Shown: one piece after another, positions 1 to 8,400 of the stretch | Numbering within the stretch: the first letter of the stretch is position 1 | Layout of the letters: each line of letters opens with the position of its first letter | DNA from: Flavobacteriaceae bacterium | GTDB lineage: Bacteria; Bacteroidota; Bacteroidia; Flavobacteriales; Flavobacteriaceae | Length of the DNA stretch: 39,823 bases | Assembly: GCA_947463515.1 (NCBI GenBank) | Contig: CANHRI010000021.1 | Coordinates: forward strand, 1 to 39,823 | Direction of reading: 5' to 3' | The notes under the pieces: model-generated | What the model was told of the DNA's origin: nothing | The model's input: only the letters and a program-made list of their open reading frames with translations | Databases searched by the model: none | Translations under genes and position numbers: made by a program

Positions 1-1
1 C

Positions 2-322
2 GAGGGTGGTTTGGCCAACAGTTGTGACCCGCTGATTTTAACAGGGGTGTCCATTATTGACTATCCCCATTATTTCACGCCTAATGGCGATGGCATCAAT
101 GAAACGTGGAATATTGTAGGATTAAGTAGTCAAATAAACGCAAAAATTTATATATTTGACCGCCAAGGTAAACTCTTGAAGCAAATCAGTCCCACGGCAG
201 CAGGATGGGATGGCACCTACAACGGTGCTTTGATGCCTGCCACCGACTACTGGTTCTTGGTAGAGTACTTTGAAGGGAATACCGCGAAAGAATTTAAAGC
301 CCATTTCTCATTAAAACGATAA
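2..322 (+). CDS. T9SS type B sorting (gliding motility-associated C-terminal) domain, 3' end of a secreted protein gene
   Basis: The reading frame is open to the left edge, so only the last ~106 residues are present and the gene starts outside the window. The visible part is almost exactly one gliding-motility-associated C-terminal domain: YFTPNGDGINETWNI near its start, IYIFDRQGKLLKQI, then GWDGTYNG and the terminal FKAHFSLKR. This domain is the type B signal that directs large secreted or adhesin-like proteins through the type IX secretion system. The functional part of the protein cannot be judged. A PorP/SprF gene starts 4 bp after the stop, the usual partner arrangement for type B cargo, so the two are probably one operon. 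Confidence 0.9.
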   Translation, partial: EGGLANSCDPLILTGVSIIDYPHYFTPNGDGINETWNIVGLSSQINAKIYIFDRQGKLLKQISPTAAGWDGTYNGALMPATDYWFLVEYFEGNTAKEFKAHFSLKR

Positions 323-326
323 TACA

Positions 327-1340
327 ATGAAATTGAGACAATTGCTCCTTGTGATAGGACTATTAATTGCAAAATCTACTAGTGCTCAGGAAATTTTACC
401 GGTGTATTCCGATTACCTATCTGACAACTACTTTTTGTTGCATCCATCCATGGCGGGGGCTGCAAATTGTGCTAAATTGCGAATGACAGGTCGCCAACAG
501 TGGTTTGGCCAAGAAGATGCACCTGCACTCCAAACCTTAAGTTTTAATGGCAGTTTGTCAGATCGCGACGGGATGGGGATTATTTTAATCAATGACCGTA
601 ACGGGTATCACTCACAAAAAGGTTTTCGTTTAGCCTATGCACACCACATTATGTTTTCGAGAGATAATGTCGATTTGAATCAGCTATCATTCGGAATCAA
701 TGCGGGTTTTGCTCAAAGCTTGTTAGATGAAACCTCTTTTTTAGAAAACAATCCAACATATGATCCTATTATCGATGGTACTATAGTACAAAAAGCTTCT
801 TATTTCAATGTAGATATTGGTGCTTCTTATAATTTTTTAGATTTTTACGCCCACTTAACTGTTAAAAATGCGGTAGCGAGTAATCGTAGATTGTACACTG
901 ATCGTGAGCCTACCAATTTACGTCGATTAATCTTCAATATGGGATACACCTTTGGCGATTCAGAGACAATCCAATGGGAGCCCTCATTTATGTTGCAACA
1001 TGTTTTTCAAACCAAAGAAACTACGTTAGATTTAAACATAAAAGCGTATAAAAATTTAGACTTTGGTAAATTATGGGGAGGAATTTCCTACCGTAGAAGT
1101 TTGGATGGTGCTGAATACATAGAAGGAATCAACTCTAGTTTAGTAGTAAATGATCAGCAATTGCAATACATTACACCGATTGTGGGGGTTAATTATAAAA
1201 ACTTTATGTTATCCTATACATACTCTCATTTGTTAGGTAATATACGATTTGACAACGGTGGCTTTCACCAAATTACATTAGGGATTAACTTGTTCTGTAA
1301 AGCTGAAAAATACCACTGTAACTGTCCAGCAGTTAACTAA
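327..1340 (+). CDS. PorP/SprF family type IX secretion membrane protein
   Basis: The protein has 337 residues with an N-terminal signal peptide (about residues 1-20, ending TSAQ). The motif QEILPVYSDYLSDNYFLLHPSMAGA directly after it is written here only in part as its key pieces: LPVYSDY, FLLHPSMAGA and a following R-QQWFG. These mark the PorP/SprF family of outer-membrane beta-barrels. The rest alternates short beta strands, as expected. SprF-type proteins help specific type B cargo reach the surface; the cargo here is probably the protein whose C terminus precedes it by 4 bp. The gene ends at a strong terminator starting 17 bp downstream. Family assignment is secure; cargo pairing is inferred from position. 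Confidence 0.9.
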   Translation: MKLRQLLLVIGLLIAKSTSAQEILPVYSDYLSDNYFLLHPSMAGAANCAKLRMTGRQQWFGQEDAPALQTLSFNGSLSDRDGMGIILINDRNGYHSQKGFRLAYAHHIMFSRDNVDLNQLSFGINAGFAQSLLDETSFLENNPTYDPIIDGTIVQKASYFNVDIGASYNFLDFYAHLTVKNAVASNRRLYTDREPTNLRRLIFNMGYTFGDSETIQWEPSFMLQHVFQTKETTLDLNIKAYKNLDFGKLWGGISYRRSLDGAEYIEGINSSLVVNDQQLQYITPIVGVNYKNFMLSYTYSHLLGNIRFDNGGFHQITLGINLFCKAEKYHCNCPAVN

Positions 1341-1356
1341 CTATTTTACAATAAAC

Positions 1357-1383
1357 ATCCCGATTCGTCGGGATTCTTTTTTT
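1357..1383 (+). terminator. Rho-independent terminator after the PorP/SprF gene
   Basis: A perfect 7-bp stem (ATCCCGA / TCGGGAT) with a TTCG tetraloop is followed by a T-rich tract. The tract runs directly into the ATG of the next gene at 1384, leaving no room for a separate ribosome binding site after the terminator. Confidence 0.88.
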
Positions 1384-1926
1384 ATGAAAATTATTAAAGC
1401 GGTTCGAGGGAACTATCCCGTAATACCTGAAGATTGTTTTATTGCAGAAAATGCAACTATCGTTGGAGAAGTTACTCTGGGAACTTCATGCAGTGTTTGG
1501 TTTAATGCAGTAATACGCGGGGATGTACATTCAATTTCAATTGGAAATAAAGTTAATATTCAAGATGGCGCGGTCATTCATGCCACCTATCAAAAGCACA
1601 AAACAGTCATAGGGAATAACGTTTCGATTGGACACAACGCGATTGTACACGGATGTACAATTGAAGATAATGTGCTGATAGGAATGGGTGCTATTGTCAT
1701 GGATGGATGCGTAGTAAAGTCAAATTCGATTATTGCTGCAGGTTCGGTGCTTACTCAGAATTCCGTTGTCGAATCGGGTACAATTTATGCTGGAGTCCCT
1801 GCCAAAAAGGTCAAAGAACTCAATGCCTCTGAGTTTGCAGGAGAAATCGAACGCATATCCAATAATTACGTAATGTATTCGGGATGGTTTAACAATTCTG
1901 AAGACCCATTAGTTGGGCAACAGTAA
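1384..1926 (+). CDS. Gamma-carbonic-anhydrase-like hexapeptide-repeat protein (YrdA/PaaY family)
   Basis: The 180-residue protein is a left-handed beta-helix with many I/V-x-x-G-x-x hexapeptides between about residues 20 and 130. Three histidines fall where the family binds metal: H66 in VIHATY, and H84 and H89 in IGHNAIVHG, with the 5-residue spacing known from Cam-type enzymes. It is cytoplasmic (no signal peptide). The family includes active zinc or iron carbonic anhydrases and many members without proven activity. The start at 1384 fits family length and the typical N terminus MKII-AVRG. The ATG abuts the T tract of the upstream terminator. The 3' end overlaps the converging prenyltransferase gene by 18 bp. 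Confidence 0.88.
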   Translation: MKIIKAVRGNYPVIPEDCFIAENATIVGEVTLGTSCSVWFNAVIRGDVHSISIGNKVNIQDGAVIHATYQKHKTVIGNNVSIGHNAIVHGCTIEDNVLIGMGAIVMDGCVVKSNSIIAAGSVLTQNSVVESGTIYAGVPAKKVKELNASEFAGEIERISNNYVMYSGWFNNSEDPLVGQQ

Positions 1927-2826
1927 TCGCGCATTTTCAAGCACCCTAGGGTTAATTAATACAATGCTAAACACTCCCAATACAATTAGAAACTTCAATA
2001 TAAGATGTAAAATTAGGTAATCTTGTTTGCGTTGGGACAGCGGTATACGTAAAGCAAAGGCAATTAGAGCCAATGCGGCACCATAAAAGTAAAAGTCCAT
2101 ATACCCAACATCATAGACATCAATTAAAAAGAATAACGGAATTCCGGTTGATACTACGAGACCCATAACAACTTGATGGGCAATTTTTTCGCCATATTTT
2201 ACAGGAATCGTTTGATATCCATTGGCTAGGTCACCTTGGATGTTTTCCAAATCTTTAATAATCTCTCGGATTAAAATGAGTATTCCTAGAAATGAGGCGT
2301 GGGCTACAATTTCGGGATAGAAATTTTTATAATAAAGTAAAATGGCAAAAAAGGGTAGAATGGCCAAAATAGCCGCCGTTAAATTTCCAATGATTGCCAA
2401 TCGTTTGAGCTTGTGTGAATATAGCCAAATAAGAAAAATATACCCCGAAAAGAAGAGTACCGCTCGAAACGATACAAAAAAAGCAATGAGCGCCACAAAA
2501 AAGTTTAAGCTAAAATATACATTAAGCTTTGTTTTTTGACTCACCAAGCGGTCTAGCTTTGATTTTTGTGGTCGGTTGATTAAATCTTTATTGCTGTCGT
2601 AAAAATTATTAATAATATAACCCGAAGCAATCGTTAGCGCAGAGGCCAAAATGATGACAAACAAATTCGCATCCAAAAGAACGTGTAAAGCACGCTTTTC
2701 GGGCGCAAAAATAAAAATAGCAGAGAGGTATTGCGCTAAAACAACTACAGGTATATTGTATCCGCGAACTACAGAAAACATACTAATGATTTTCATCATC
2801 GTAAGTTTAGTTTGTCGACGGACCAT
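1909..2826 (-). CDS. UbiA-family prenyltransferase, possibly geranylgeranylglycerol-phosphate geranylgeranyltransferase
   Basis: The 305-residue integral membrane protein has about eight to nine hydrophobic segments. Both aspartate-rich UbiA signatures are visible: NNFYDSNKD (residues 73-81) and DLENIQGD (192-199), plus YSHKLKR (136-142). These bind Mg2+ and the prenyl diphosphate. The flavobacterial subgroup is often annotated as a DGGGP-synthase-like enzyme of archaeal-type ether-lipid synthesis; other acceptors, such as quinones or protohaem, are possible and cannot be excluded from sequence. It is the last gene of the mevalonate operon, 5 bp after the kinase gene. AAGAGG lies just before the ATG at 2826, supporting that start; M10/M11 are alternatives. 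Confidence 0.85.
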   Translation of the reverse strand: MVRRQTKLTMMKIISMFSVVRGYNIPVVVLAQYLSAIFIFAPEKRALHVLLDANLFVIILASALTIASGYIINNFYDSNKDLINRPQKSKLDRLVSQKTKLNVYFSLNFFVALIAFFVSFRAVLFFSGYIFLIWLYSHKLKRLAIIGNLTAAILAILPFFAILLYYKNFYPEIVAHASFLGILILIREIIKDLENIQGDLANGYQTIPVKYGEKIAHQVVMGLVVSTGIPLFFLIDVYDVGYMDFYFYGAALALIAFALRIPLSQRKQDYLILHLILKFLIVLGVFSIVLINPRVLENARLLLPN

Positions 2827-2831
2827 ACCTC

Positions 2832-3770
2832 TTAAAATTGATACACTACTTCAATTTTGTAATCTTTGAGGGACTGTTGCGCTTTTTCTAAATCTTGTGT
2901 AAAGCCCAAAATATAGCCGCCGCCACCCGAACCACAAAGTTTTAAGTAGTAATCATCCGTTTCTAAACCTTTTCGCCAAATGCCATGAAATTCTTCAGGT
3001 ATCATGGGTTTGAAATGGTCTAATACGACATTAGATAGTTTCTTCGTATTGGTAAATAACGATTTGTAATCGCCGCCTAAAAAGTTTTCTACACAGGCAT
3101 CCGTGTATTTCACGAACTGATATTTTAGCATTTTACGAAAACCTTGGTCTTTTAAGCTTTCCATAAAAATATTGACCATAGGAGCCGTTTCACCTACAAT
3201 TCCAGAATCTAAAAGGAAAACAGCTCCTTTGCCTTCTGTGCTTTGTGAAGGAATGCCTGTCGCTACAATATGATCTTTGGAATTGATTAATATAGGGATG
3301 CTTAAATAGCTATTCAAAGGATCTAATCCCGAACTCTTCCCGTGGAAAAAAGATTCCATTTGTGAGAAGATTGTTTTGAGTTGCAACAACTTTTCCCGGG
3401 TAAGATTTTCTAGAACTGTAATTTTTTCTTTGGCGTATTTGTCGTAAATCGCAGCTACTAATGCACCACTACTGCCTACTCCATAGCCTTGTGGAATACT
3501 GGAATCAAAATACATTCCAGCCGCAATATCAGCTTGTAAGGCTTCGATTTGAAATTGTACTAATTCAGGTTGCTCTTGTTGTAATTGCTTTAAATAGTTT
3601 GCAAATTTTTGAAGACTCGCATTTGATTGCTGGGCCTCTTGTGAAGGGTTGTCCTCAATTTTTAAGGCACCATTGTAAAAATTGTAGGGAATCGATAAAC
3701 CTTTGGAGTCTTTGATGATTCCATATTCACCGAACAATAAAATTTTAGAATAGAATAAGGGTCCTTTCAT
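2832..3770 (-). CDS. GHMP kinase, mevalonate kinase type
   Basis: The 312-residue cytoplasmic protein carries the GHMP ATP-binding motif PQGYGVGSSGAL (residues 93-104), the HGKSSGLDPLNS segment (143-154) whose D150 matches the catalytic aspartate of mevalonate kinases, and the C-terminal glycine-rich loop KLCGSGGGGYILGF (277-290). The expected reaction is ATP-dependent phosphorylation of mevalonate. It lies between the decarboxylase (15 bp upstream) and the prenyltransferase (5 bp downstream) in a co-directional operon. No separate phosphomevalonate kinase is present in the window, so a role at that step is an alternative. Confidence 0.83.
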   Translation of the reverse strand: MKGPLFYSKILLFGEYGIIKDSKGLSIPYNFYNGALKIEDNPSQEAQQSNASLQKFANYLKQLQQEQPELVQFQIEALQADIAAGMYFDSSIPQGYGVGSSGALVAAIYDKYAKEKITVLENLTREKLLQLKTIFSQMESFFHGKSSGLDPLNSYLSIPILINSKDHIVATGIPSQSTEGKGAVFLLDSGIVGETAPMVNIFMESLKDQGFRKMLKYQFVKYTDACVENFLGGDYKSLFTNTKKLSNVVLDHFKPMIPEEFHGIWRKGLETDDYYLKLCGSGGGGYILGFTQDLEKAQQSLKDYKIEVVYQF

Positions 3771-3785
3771 AGCTTTACAATTCAG

Positions 3786-4874
3786 TTACGGAGTTAGATT
3801 TTGCGCACCGTTTCCAATAGCGTCACAAATATACTGTTCCTTTTGACAATAGCCAACTAATTCGTTCTTAATAAATTGTAAAACAGCAGCTTTATCGTTT
3901 TCGGGATATAAAACATGCACATTGGCACCTGCATCCAACGTAAAACACACCGGAATTGAGGTGGCTTGGCGAAACCTCCAAATGCGATTGATGATTTCCA
4001 AGGTATTGGGCTTCATCAAAATAAAGTAAGGTGTTGACGTCATCATCATGGCGTGCAACGTCAGGGCTTCACTTTCGGTAATACGAATGAAGGCCTCCAT
4101 GTCTCCCGTTTTTAATGCTTCGACAAGAAGACTCAAATTTTGTGGCGCTTGTGCAAATCGTTCAGCGGCAAAGGGATGTCCATGCATTAAATCGTGTCCG
4201 ACGGTACTTGACACCTGCTTTTCACCCTTATCCACAAGCAATATAGTGTCTTGGTAATTTTGAAAAATAGGATGAACGGGATCTTCAAACGCAACACCAT
4301 ACTCATGTGTACTTCCTTTGATTTGTTCATGTTCGCCCCAAACAACTATCGACCCTTTTAAACTTCGACAAGCACTTCCTGAACCGAGGCGCGCCAAAAA
4401 AGAGGCTTTTCCCCAAAAATAATTGTCTTCCATTTCAGGGTGTAGTAACCTTTCCAAACTCATAATATTTACGGCCAACGCAGCCATACCAGAAGCGGAT
4501 GAAGCAATACCCGAGCTATGTGGAAACGTGTTTTGGGTGTCTATCTTAAAATGAAAATCGGTGATATAATTGCAATAGGGGAGAATTCGTTCAAAAAACT
4601 GCTGTATCTTGGGATGAAACGACGGTTTGGGTTCTCCTTCAAACTTGAATTCAAAAGTGATAGTTCCCTTTGCTGCTTTGGGTTCAAAATCCAATTGGGT
4701 TATCGTTTTACACTGATTTAATGTGAAACTTAGGGAAGGGTTGGCGGGGATTTGATTTTCTTTTTTCCCCCAGTATTTAACCAAAGCGATGTTGCTGGGA
4801 GCCGACCATCGAAAAGAACCGCTACCTAATTTGGGAGTACTTCTTTTAAACGTAAAATCAGTGGTAATGTGCAT
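3786..4874 (-). CDS. mvaD: Diphosphomevalonate decarboxylase
   Basis: The 362-residue GHMP-fold protein shows the family motifs APSNIALVKYWGK (residues 25-37), the ATP loop PHSSGIASSASG (118-129), RLGSGSACRS (162-171) and LDAGANVHVLYP near the C terminus. It decarboxylates mevalonate diphosphate to isopentenyl diphosphate with ATP; a monophosphate substrate is a less likely alternative. It is the first gene of the operon mvaD-kinase-UbiA. A -7 box TATCTTTG (minus strand 4896-4889) lies just upstream of the ATG, giving a predicted leader of only about 8-10 nt and supporting the chosen start. Confidence 0.9.
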   Translation of the reverse strand: MHITTDFTFKRSTPKLGSGSFRWSAPSNIALVKYWGKKENQIPANPSLSFTLNQCKTITQLDFEPKAAKGTITFEFKFEGEPKPSFHPKIQQFFERILPYCNYITDFHFKIDTQNTFPHSSGIASSASGMAALAVNIMSLERLLHPEMEDNYFWGKASFLARLGSGSACRSLKGSIVVWGEHEQIKGSTHEYGVAFEDPVHPIFQNYQDTILLVDKGEKQVSSTVGHDLMHGHPFAAERFAQAPQNLSLLVEALKTGDMEAFIRITESEALTLHAMMMTSTPYFILMKPNTLEIINRIWRFRQATSIPVCFTLDAGANVHVLYPENDKAAVLQFIKNELVGYCQKEQYICDAIGNGAQNLTP

Positions 4875-4888
4875 GCGCTATTTTTTCA

Positions 4889-4896
4889 CAAAGATA
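4889..4896 (-). promoter_or_regulatory. Bacteroidota -7 box for mvaD
   Basis: Read on the minus strand the sequence is TATCTTTG, a perfect match to TAnnTTTG. It ends 14 bp before the mvaD ATG. No TTG was found at the ideal 17-23 bp spacing; the nearest (minus 4909-4907) is only 10 bp away. Confidence 0.6.
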
Positions 4897-4927
4897 AAAA
4901 GAAATTCAAGGGTACATTTGGCTTTAG

Positions 4928-4935
4928 TATCTTTG
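4928..4935 (+). promoter_or_regulatory. Bacteroidota -7 box for tspO
   Basis: TATCTTTG is identical to the box driving mvaD in the opposite direction, with 31 bp between the two. It ends 14 bp before the tspO ATG at 4950. Because translation must begin downstream of this box, it rules out an earlier in-frame ATG at 4869. The -33 element is not clear. Confidence 0.6.
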
Positions 4936-4949
4936 TAACAAAAAAGAAT

Positions 4950-5426
4950 ATGCAACGATTTTTACGCATCAGTGTAGCCGTGATGACTTGTTTGGTAGTA
5001 GGTTATCTTTCTGGAATGGTCACAAAACAAGGGATTGCCGATTGGTATCCCACGTTAAATAAGCCTTTCTTTAATCCGCCCAATTGGGTTTTTGCTCCCG
5101 TTTGGACCCTTTTATACATTGGAATGGGGGTGGCTGCCGGTTTAGTTTGGACACAAATGGAGAAAAATGAAGCGCTGGTCAAGCGTGCTCTTTTCTTCTT
5201 TACGATACAATTAGCGTTAAATGCACTTTGGTCGTTTTTGTTTTTTTCCTTATGGAATCCGCTTGTTGCCTTGCTCGAAATTATCTTATTGGAGTTGATG
5301 ATATATGAAACCTATATTCAATTTAAAAAAATTAACCGCTCGGCTGGATTTTTATTAATTCCTTACCTAGCTTGGGTTGGTTTTGCTACCCTCCTCAATG
5401 GGTCAATTTGGTGGTTAAATCGATAA
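4950..5426 (+). CDS. tspO: TspO/MBR (peripheral benzodiazepine receptor-like) membrane protein
   Basis: The 158-residue protein has five hydrophobic segments. Family signatures are present: WYPTLNKPFFNPPNW and FAPVWTLLY near residues 31-56, QLALNALWSFLFF in the fourth segment region, and LIPYLAWVGFATLLN near the C terminus. TspO proteins bind porphyrins and other tetrapyrroles or sterol-like ligands; their physiological role in Bacteroidota is not settled. I place the start at 4950 rather than an in-frame ATG at 4869, because it gives the usual family length and lies downstream of the -7 box. It is monocistronic and ends at a strong bidirectional hairpin 4 bp downstream. Confidence 0.92.
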   Translation: MQRFLRISVAVMTCLVVGYLSGMVTKQGIADWYPTLNKPFFNPPNWVFAPVWTLLYIGMGVAAGLVWTQMEKNEALVKRALFFFTIQLALNALWSFLFFSLWNPLVALLEIILLELMIYETYIQFKKINRSAGFLLIPYLAWVGFATLLNGSIWWLNR

Positions 5427-5454
5427 AAAAAGCCGTTCAATCGAACGGCTTTTT
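5425..5454. terminator. Bidirectional terminator between tspO and the CUB/Fn3 protein gene
   Basis: A perfect 8-bp stem AGCCGTTC / GAACGGCT with an AATC loop is flanked by an A tract on the left and a T tract on the right. It can therefore end transcription of both convergent genes. Confidence 0.88.
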
Positions 5455-5473
5455 ATCAGTCAAAATAGGTTGA

Positions 5474-8400
5474 TTATTTTTTAATCAGTTTTTGGGTAAA
5501 ATGTTGCCCATTTACGGATTCAATTTCTACAAAATAAACGCCTTGAGGTAAGGATGCAATATCCATATTGTATTCTAAAGCATTGATGTGTTGGGATGAT
5601 AGCATTGTTTTGCCCAATACATCATAGATTCGAATAGCCTCCAGAGCAGTTCCATTGGCGTTTGCTTCAAAAGTTAGCATATTCGAAGCGGGATTGGGAT
5701 ACATGACAAAAGCCACCCATTCTTGTTCGTTAACCCCAAGAGGAGCCGTGAATTTAGTCGTCCAAGTGTTGGTGACAATGGCTGGATTTGAGTCAAAGTA
5801 AATCGAAGCAGTATTCGGTACTATAGTTCCCACTTGGAAACCTGGATTCAATTTGATGCGGAAGGTTACATACCCTTGACTGGCTTGCGGACTCACTATT
5901 TCAGGGACCAGTTGAATGTTGGTAAACAACCATTCCACATGCGTGCCTTCGCGTGTCATCACATAATTGTGACTCGAGCTAACCATTCGAATACTTTCAG
6001 CATCCAATAAAGCATCTAAATCATCCTCTATGCGAACATCAATAGCGTTGGCCGTTCCCATGTTTTGGAAACGAATGGTGTAGAACAAATAGTCGTCAGC
6101 GGTAAATGAATTGAACGGAATTTTATCCCCATGTGATTCCATTTTATCATTAGGATCCCAAGAGTTTACAACGATCTGCGATAGTGACGCGTTATTATTT
6201 TGCGCATTAATATCATTGCCAGAAGTTACAGAGGCTGAGGCCGTTAATACGTTGTTTAAATTAACAGTTGGTGCAGCTGGAACAGTCAATGTTACATAAA
6301 TAACCAACGTTTGGTTGGGCGCTAAATTCGTAAAGGCATACGTGAATCCATTTGCATTGGCAACGGTACCATTTTGACTGATTGTTGCTATAGTAACTGG
6401 TGTAGGTTTAGTATACGTAACCGTTCCAGAAGCCGCTGCAATTCCATTATTTTTAATTGATAAGCGCTGCATGTAGTTTAATCCGGGTCTTGGAGGTGCA
6501 CCATAGGGACTTAAACTTACTTCTACATCACTATAGGCTTGTATGTTACTAATAGGAAAATAGTAAACTTGGGTACCTCCATTAGCGGGGATATTAGCAT
6601 CATTTACCGTAAATCCAGTTCCTGAAAAATAGGGCTGTGCTTCGGGTAAGATTTCATAACTAATATCATAGGTATTAATTGGGTTATTGTCGTAAATAGT
6701 ATAAGCCCCCATTGGTGCATATACCATTGTATTCGTTCCTGAATTATTTTGTTGTACAACAAAATTTCCATTCGGGAAGTTGGGTTCGCCTGCATCTTGA
6801 AGCCCATTATTATTTAGATCTACAAAAGCAATCACTAAAATTTTTGGCAGATCGGGTGCACAAGTTACATTGGCCGTCCAGCCCGCTTGGGATATAGAAG
6901 CATCACTTAAAAATTTGAAGGTCAAGCATCCATCTGGACTACTTGATGTAAATGGACCCGGAATTGTAGTTCCCCAATATCCACCTGCCACAGCTCCGGC
7001 TGTGTTACCCGCACCATTAGCACTTGCAATCATGGGTGCCGAAGTGGAATTTCCGTTGTAAACATATAATGGATCCCAATTGGCTTCGGTATTAAATGAC
7101 GTAAAGGTCACTGTAACAATTTCTCCAACTGTATTCGGGCAAATGGTATAGGTTACATTGGAATTGTTGGGATAATTTCCGTTTACACCACCTGCATCTA
7201 CAAAAGTTCCACCACATACGGGAGGTACAACTAAGGTTGTTAGATTGCTCAAAAGAGCAAATGCACTTAAGTCTGTTGCTGAACATAGGGTTCGAACATA
7301 TACTGTATAACAAGTGCTAGAATTTAATCCCGTTAAATTCACAGTAGGCGTGGTGGTTAATATACCACCGGTAAAAGTTGTCGAAGGTGCTGCAGTTCCG
7401 CAAGGTAAAGCAACTACTTCCCATTGATTGTCGGTAGTCAAAGCAGGAGTCCAACTCACCGTCATGCTTGTTTGTCCAATAGAACTAGCTACAAGCGCAG
7501 TAGGTTTAAAACAAGTTGGAGGAGGCGCACAGGTAATAGTAGCTACCCATCCTGCTAAATTTACAGAGCCATCACTTCTGAAACGGAAGGTTAAGCATCC
7601 ATCAGGTGATGTTGAAGTAAATGATGGTAAAGCACTCCCGGTTAATGTCCCCCACCAAGAACCTGCAATACCTCCTGGCACATTGCTAGCACCATTTGTA
7701 CTCGGAATCATAGGTGCGTTAATGGAATTTCCATTGAAAACATAAAGTCCATCCCAATTGGCTTCTGTAGCAAAAGTTGTAAAAGTAACAGTGACAACTT
7801 CGCCTGAGTTTGTAGGACAAATAGTTGTTGTAGAATCGGTTGAGTTGGCATAATTTGCATTCGGGCCTGCTGGATCGGTAAAGATTCCGCCACAAGTTGG
7901 TGCTGCTGTTAATGTTGTAAACGAATAGAGTGTCCATGCACTAGTTCCGTTTGTGCCGCAAAGTGAACGAATAAATACATTATAACATGTTGCCGCAGAC
8001 AAACCGGTTAGTGTATAGGGGTTAGATGTTACGAGTGTTGTTGGAAAATTAGGAGAAGGTGCGGTAACTGTACAAGGGGTTACAACAAGTTCCCATTGCG
8101 CTGCCGAAGGGGAGTTAGAAACCCAAGAAATTACGGCGCCCGTACTGGTGATATTTGTAGCATTACTGTTGGTTGGTGCTGCACAAGTTGGTGCATTAGC
8201 ACACGTTACGTTGCCAACCCACCCAGCTCTTTGAACAACATTATCGCTTACAAAACGAAAGGTTAAACAACCGTCTGTAGATGTTGATGTGAAAGGCCCA
8301 GGGATAGTAGTTCCCCAAAAGGCACCTGGTAAACCGCCCGGTATATTAGTTCCGTTATTTCCACTTGAAATTTGTGGAGCATTCACAGAGTTGCCATTGT

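Noticed and set aside
4869..4949. Longer TspO reading frame with 27 extra N-terminal residues
   Set aside because: It includes the -7 box and the divergent promoter region, and the family length fits the start at 4950.
7092..7937. Several open frames of 60-105 codons inside the CUB/Fn3 gene
   Set aside because: They recur at the repeated units in shifted or opposite frames and have no domain features; they are shadows of the repeat DNA.
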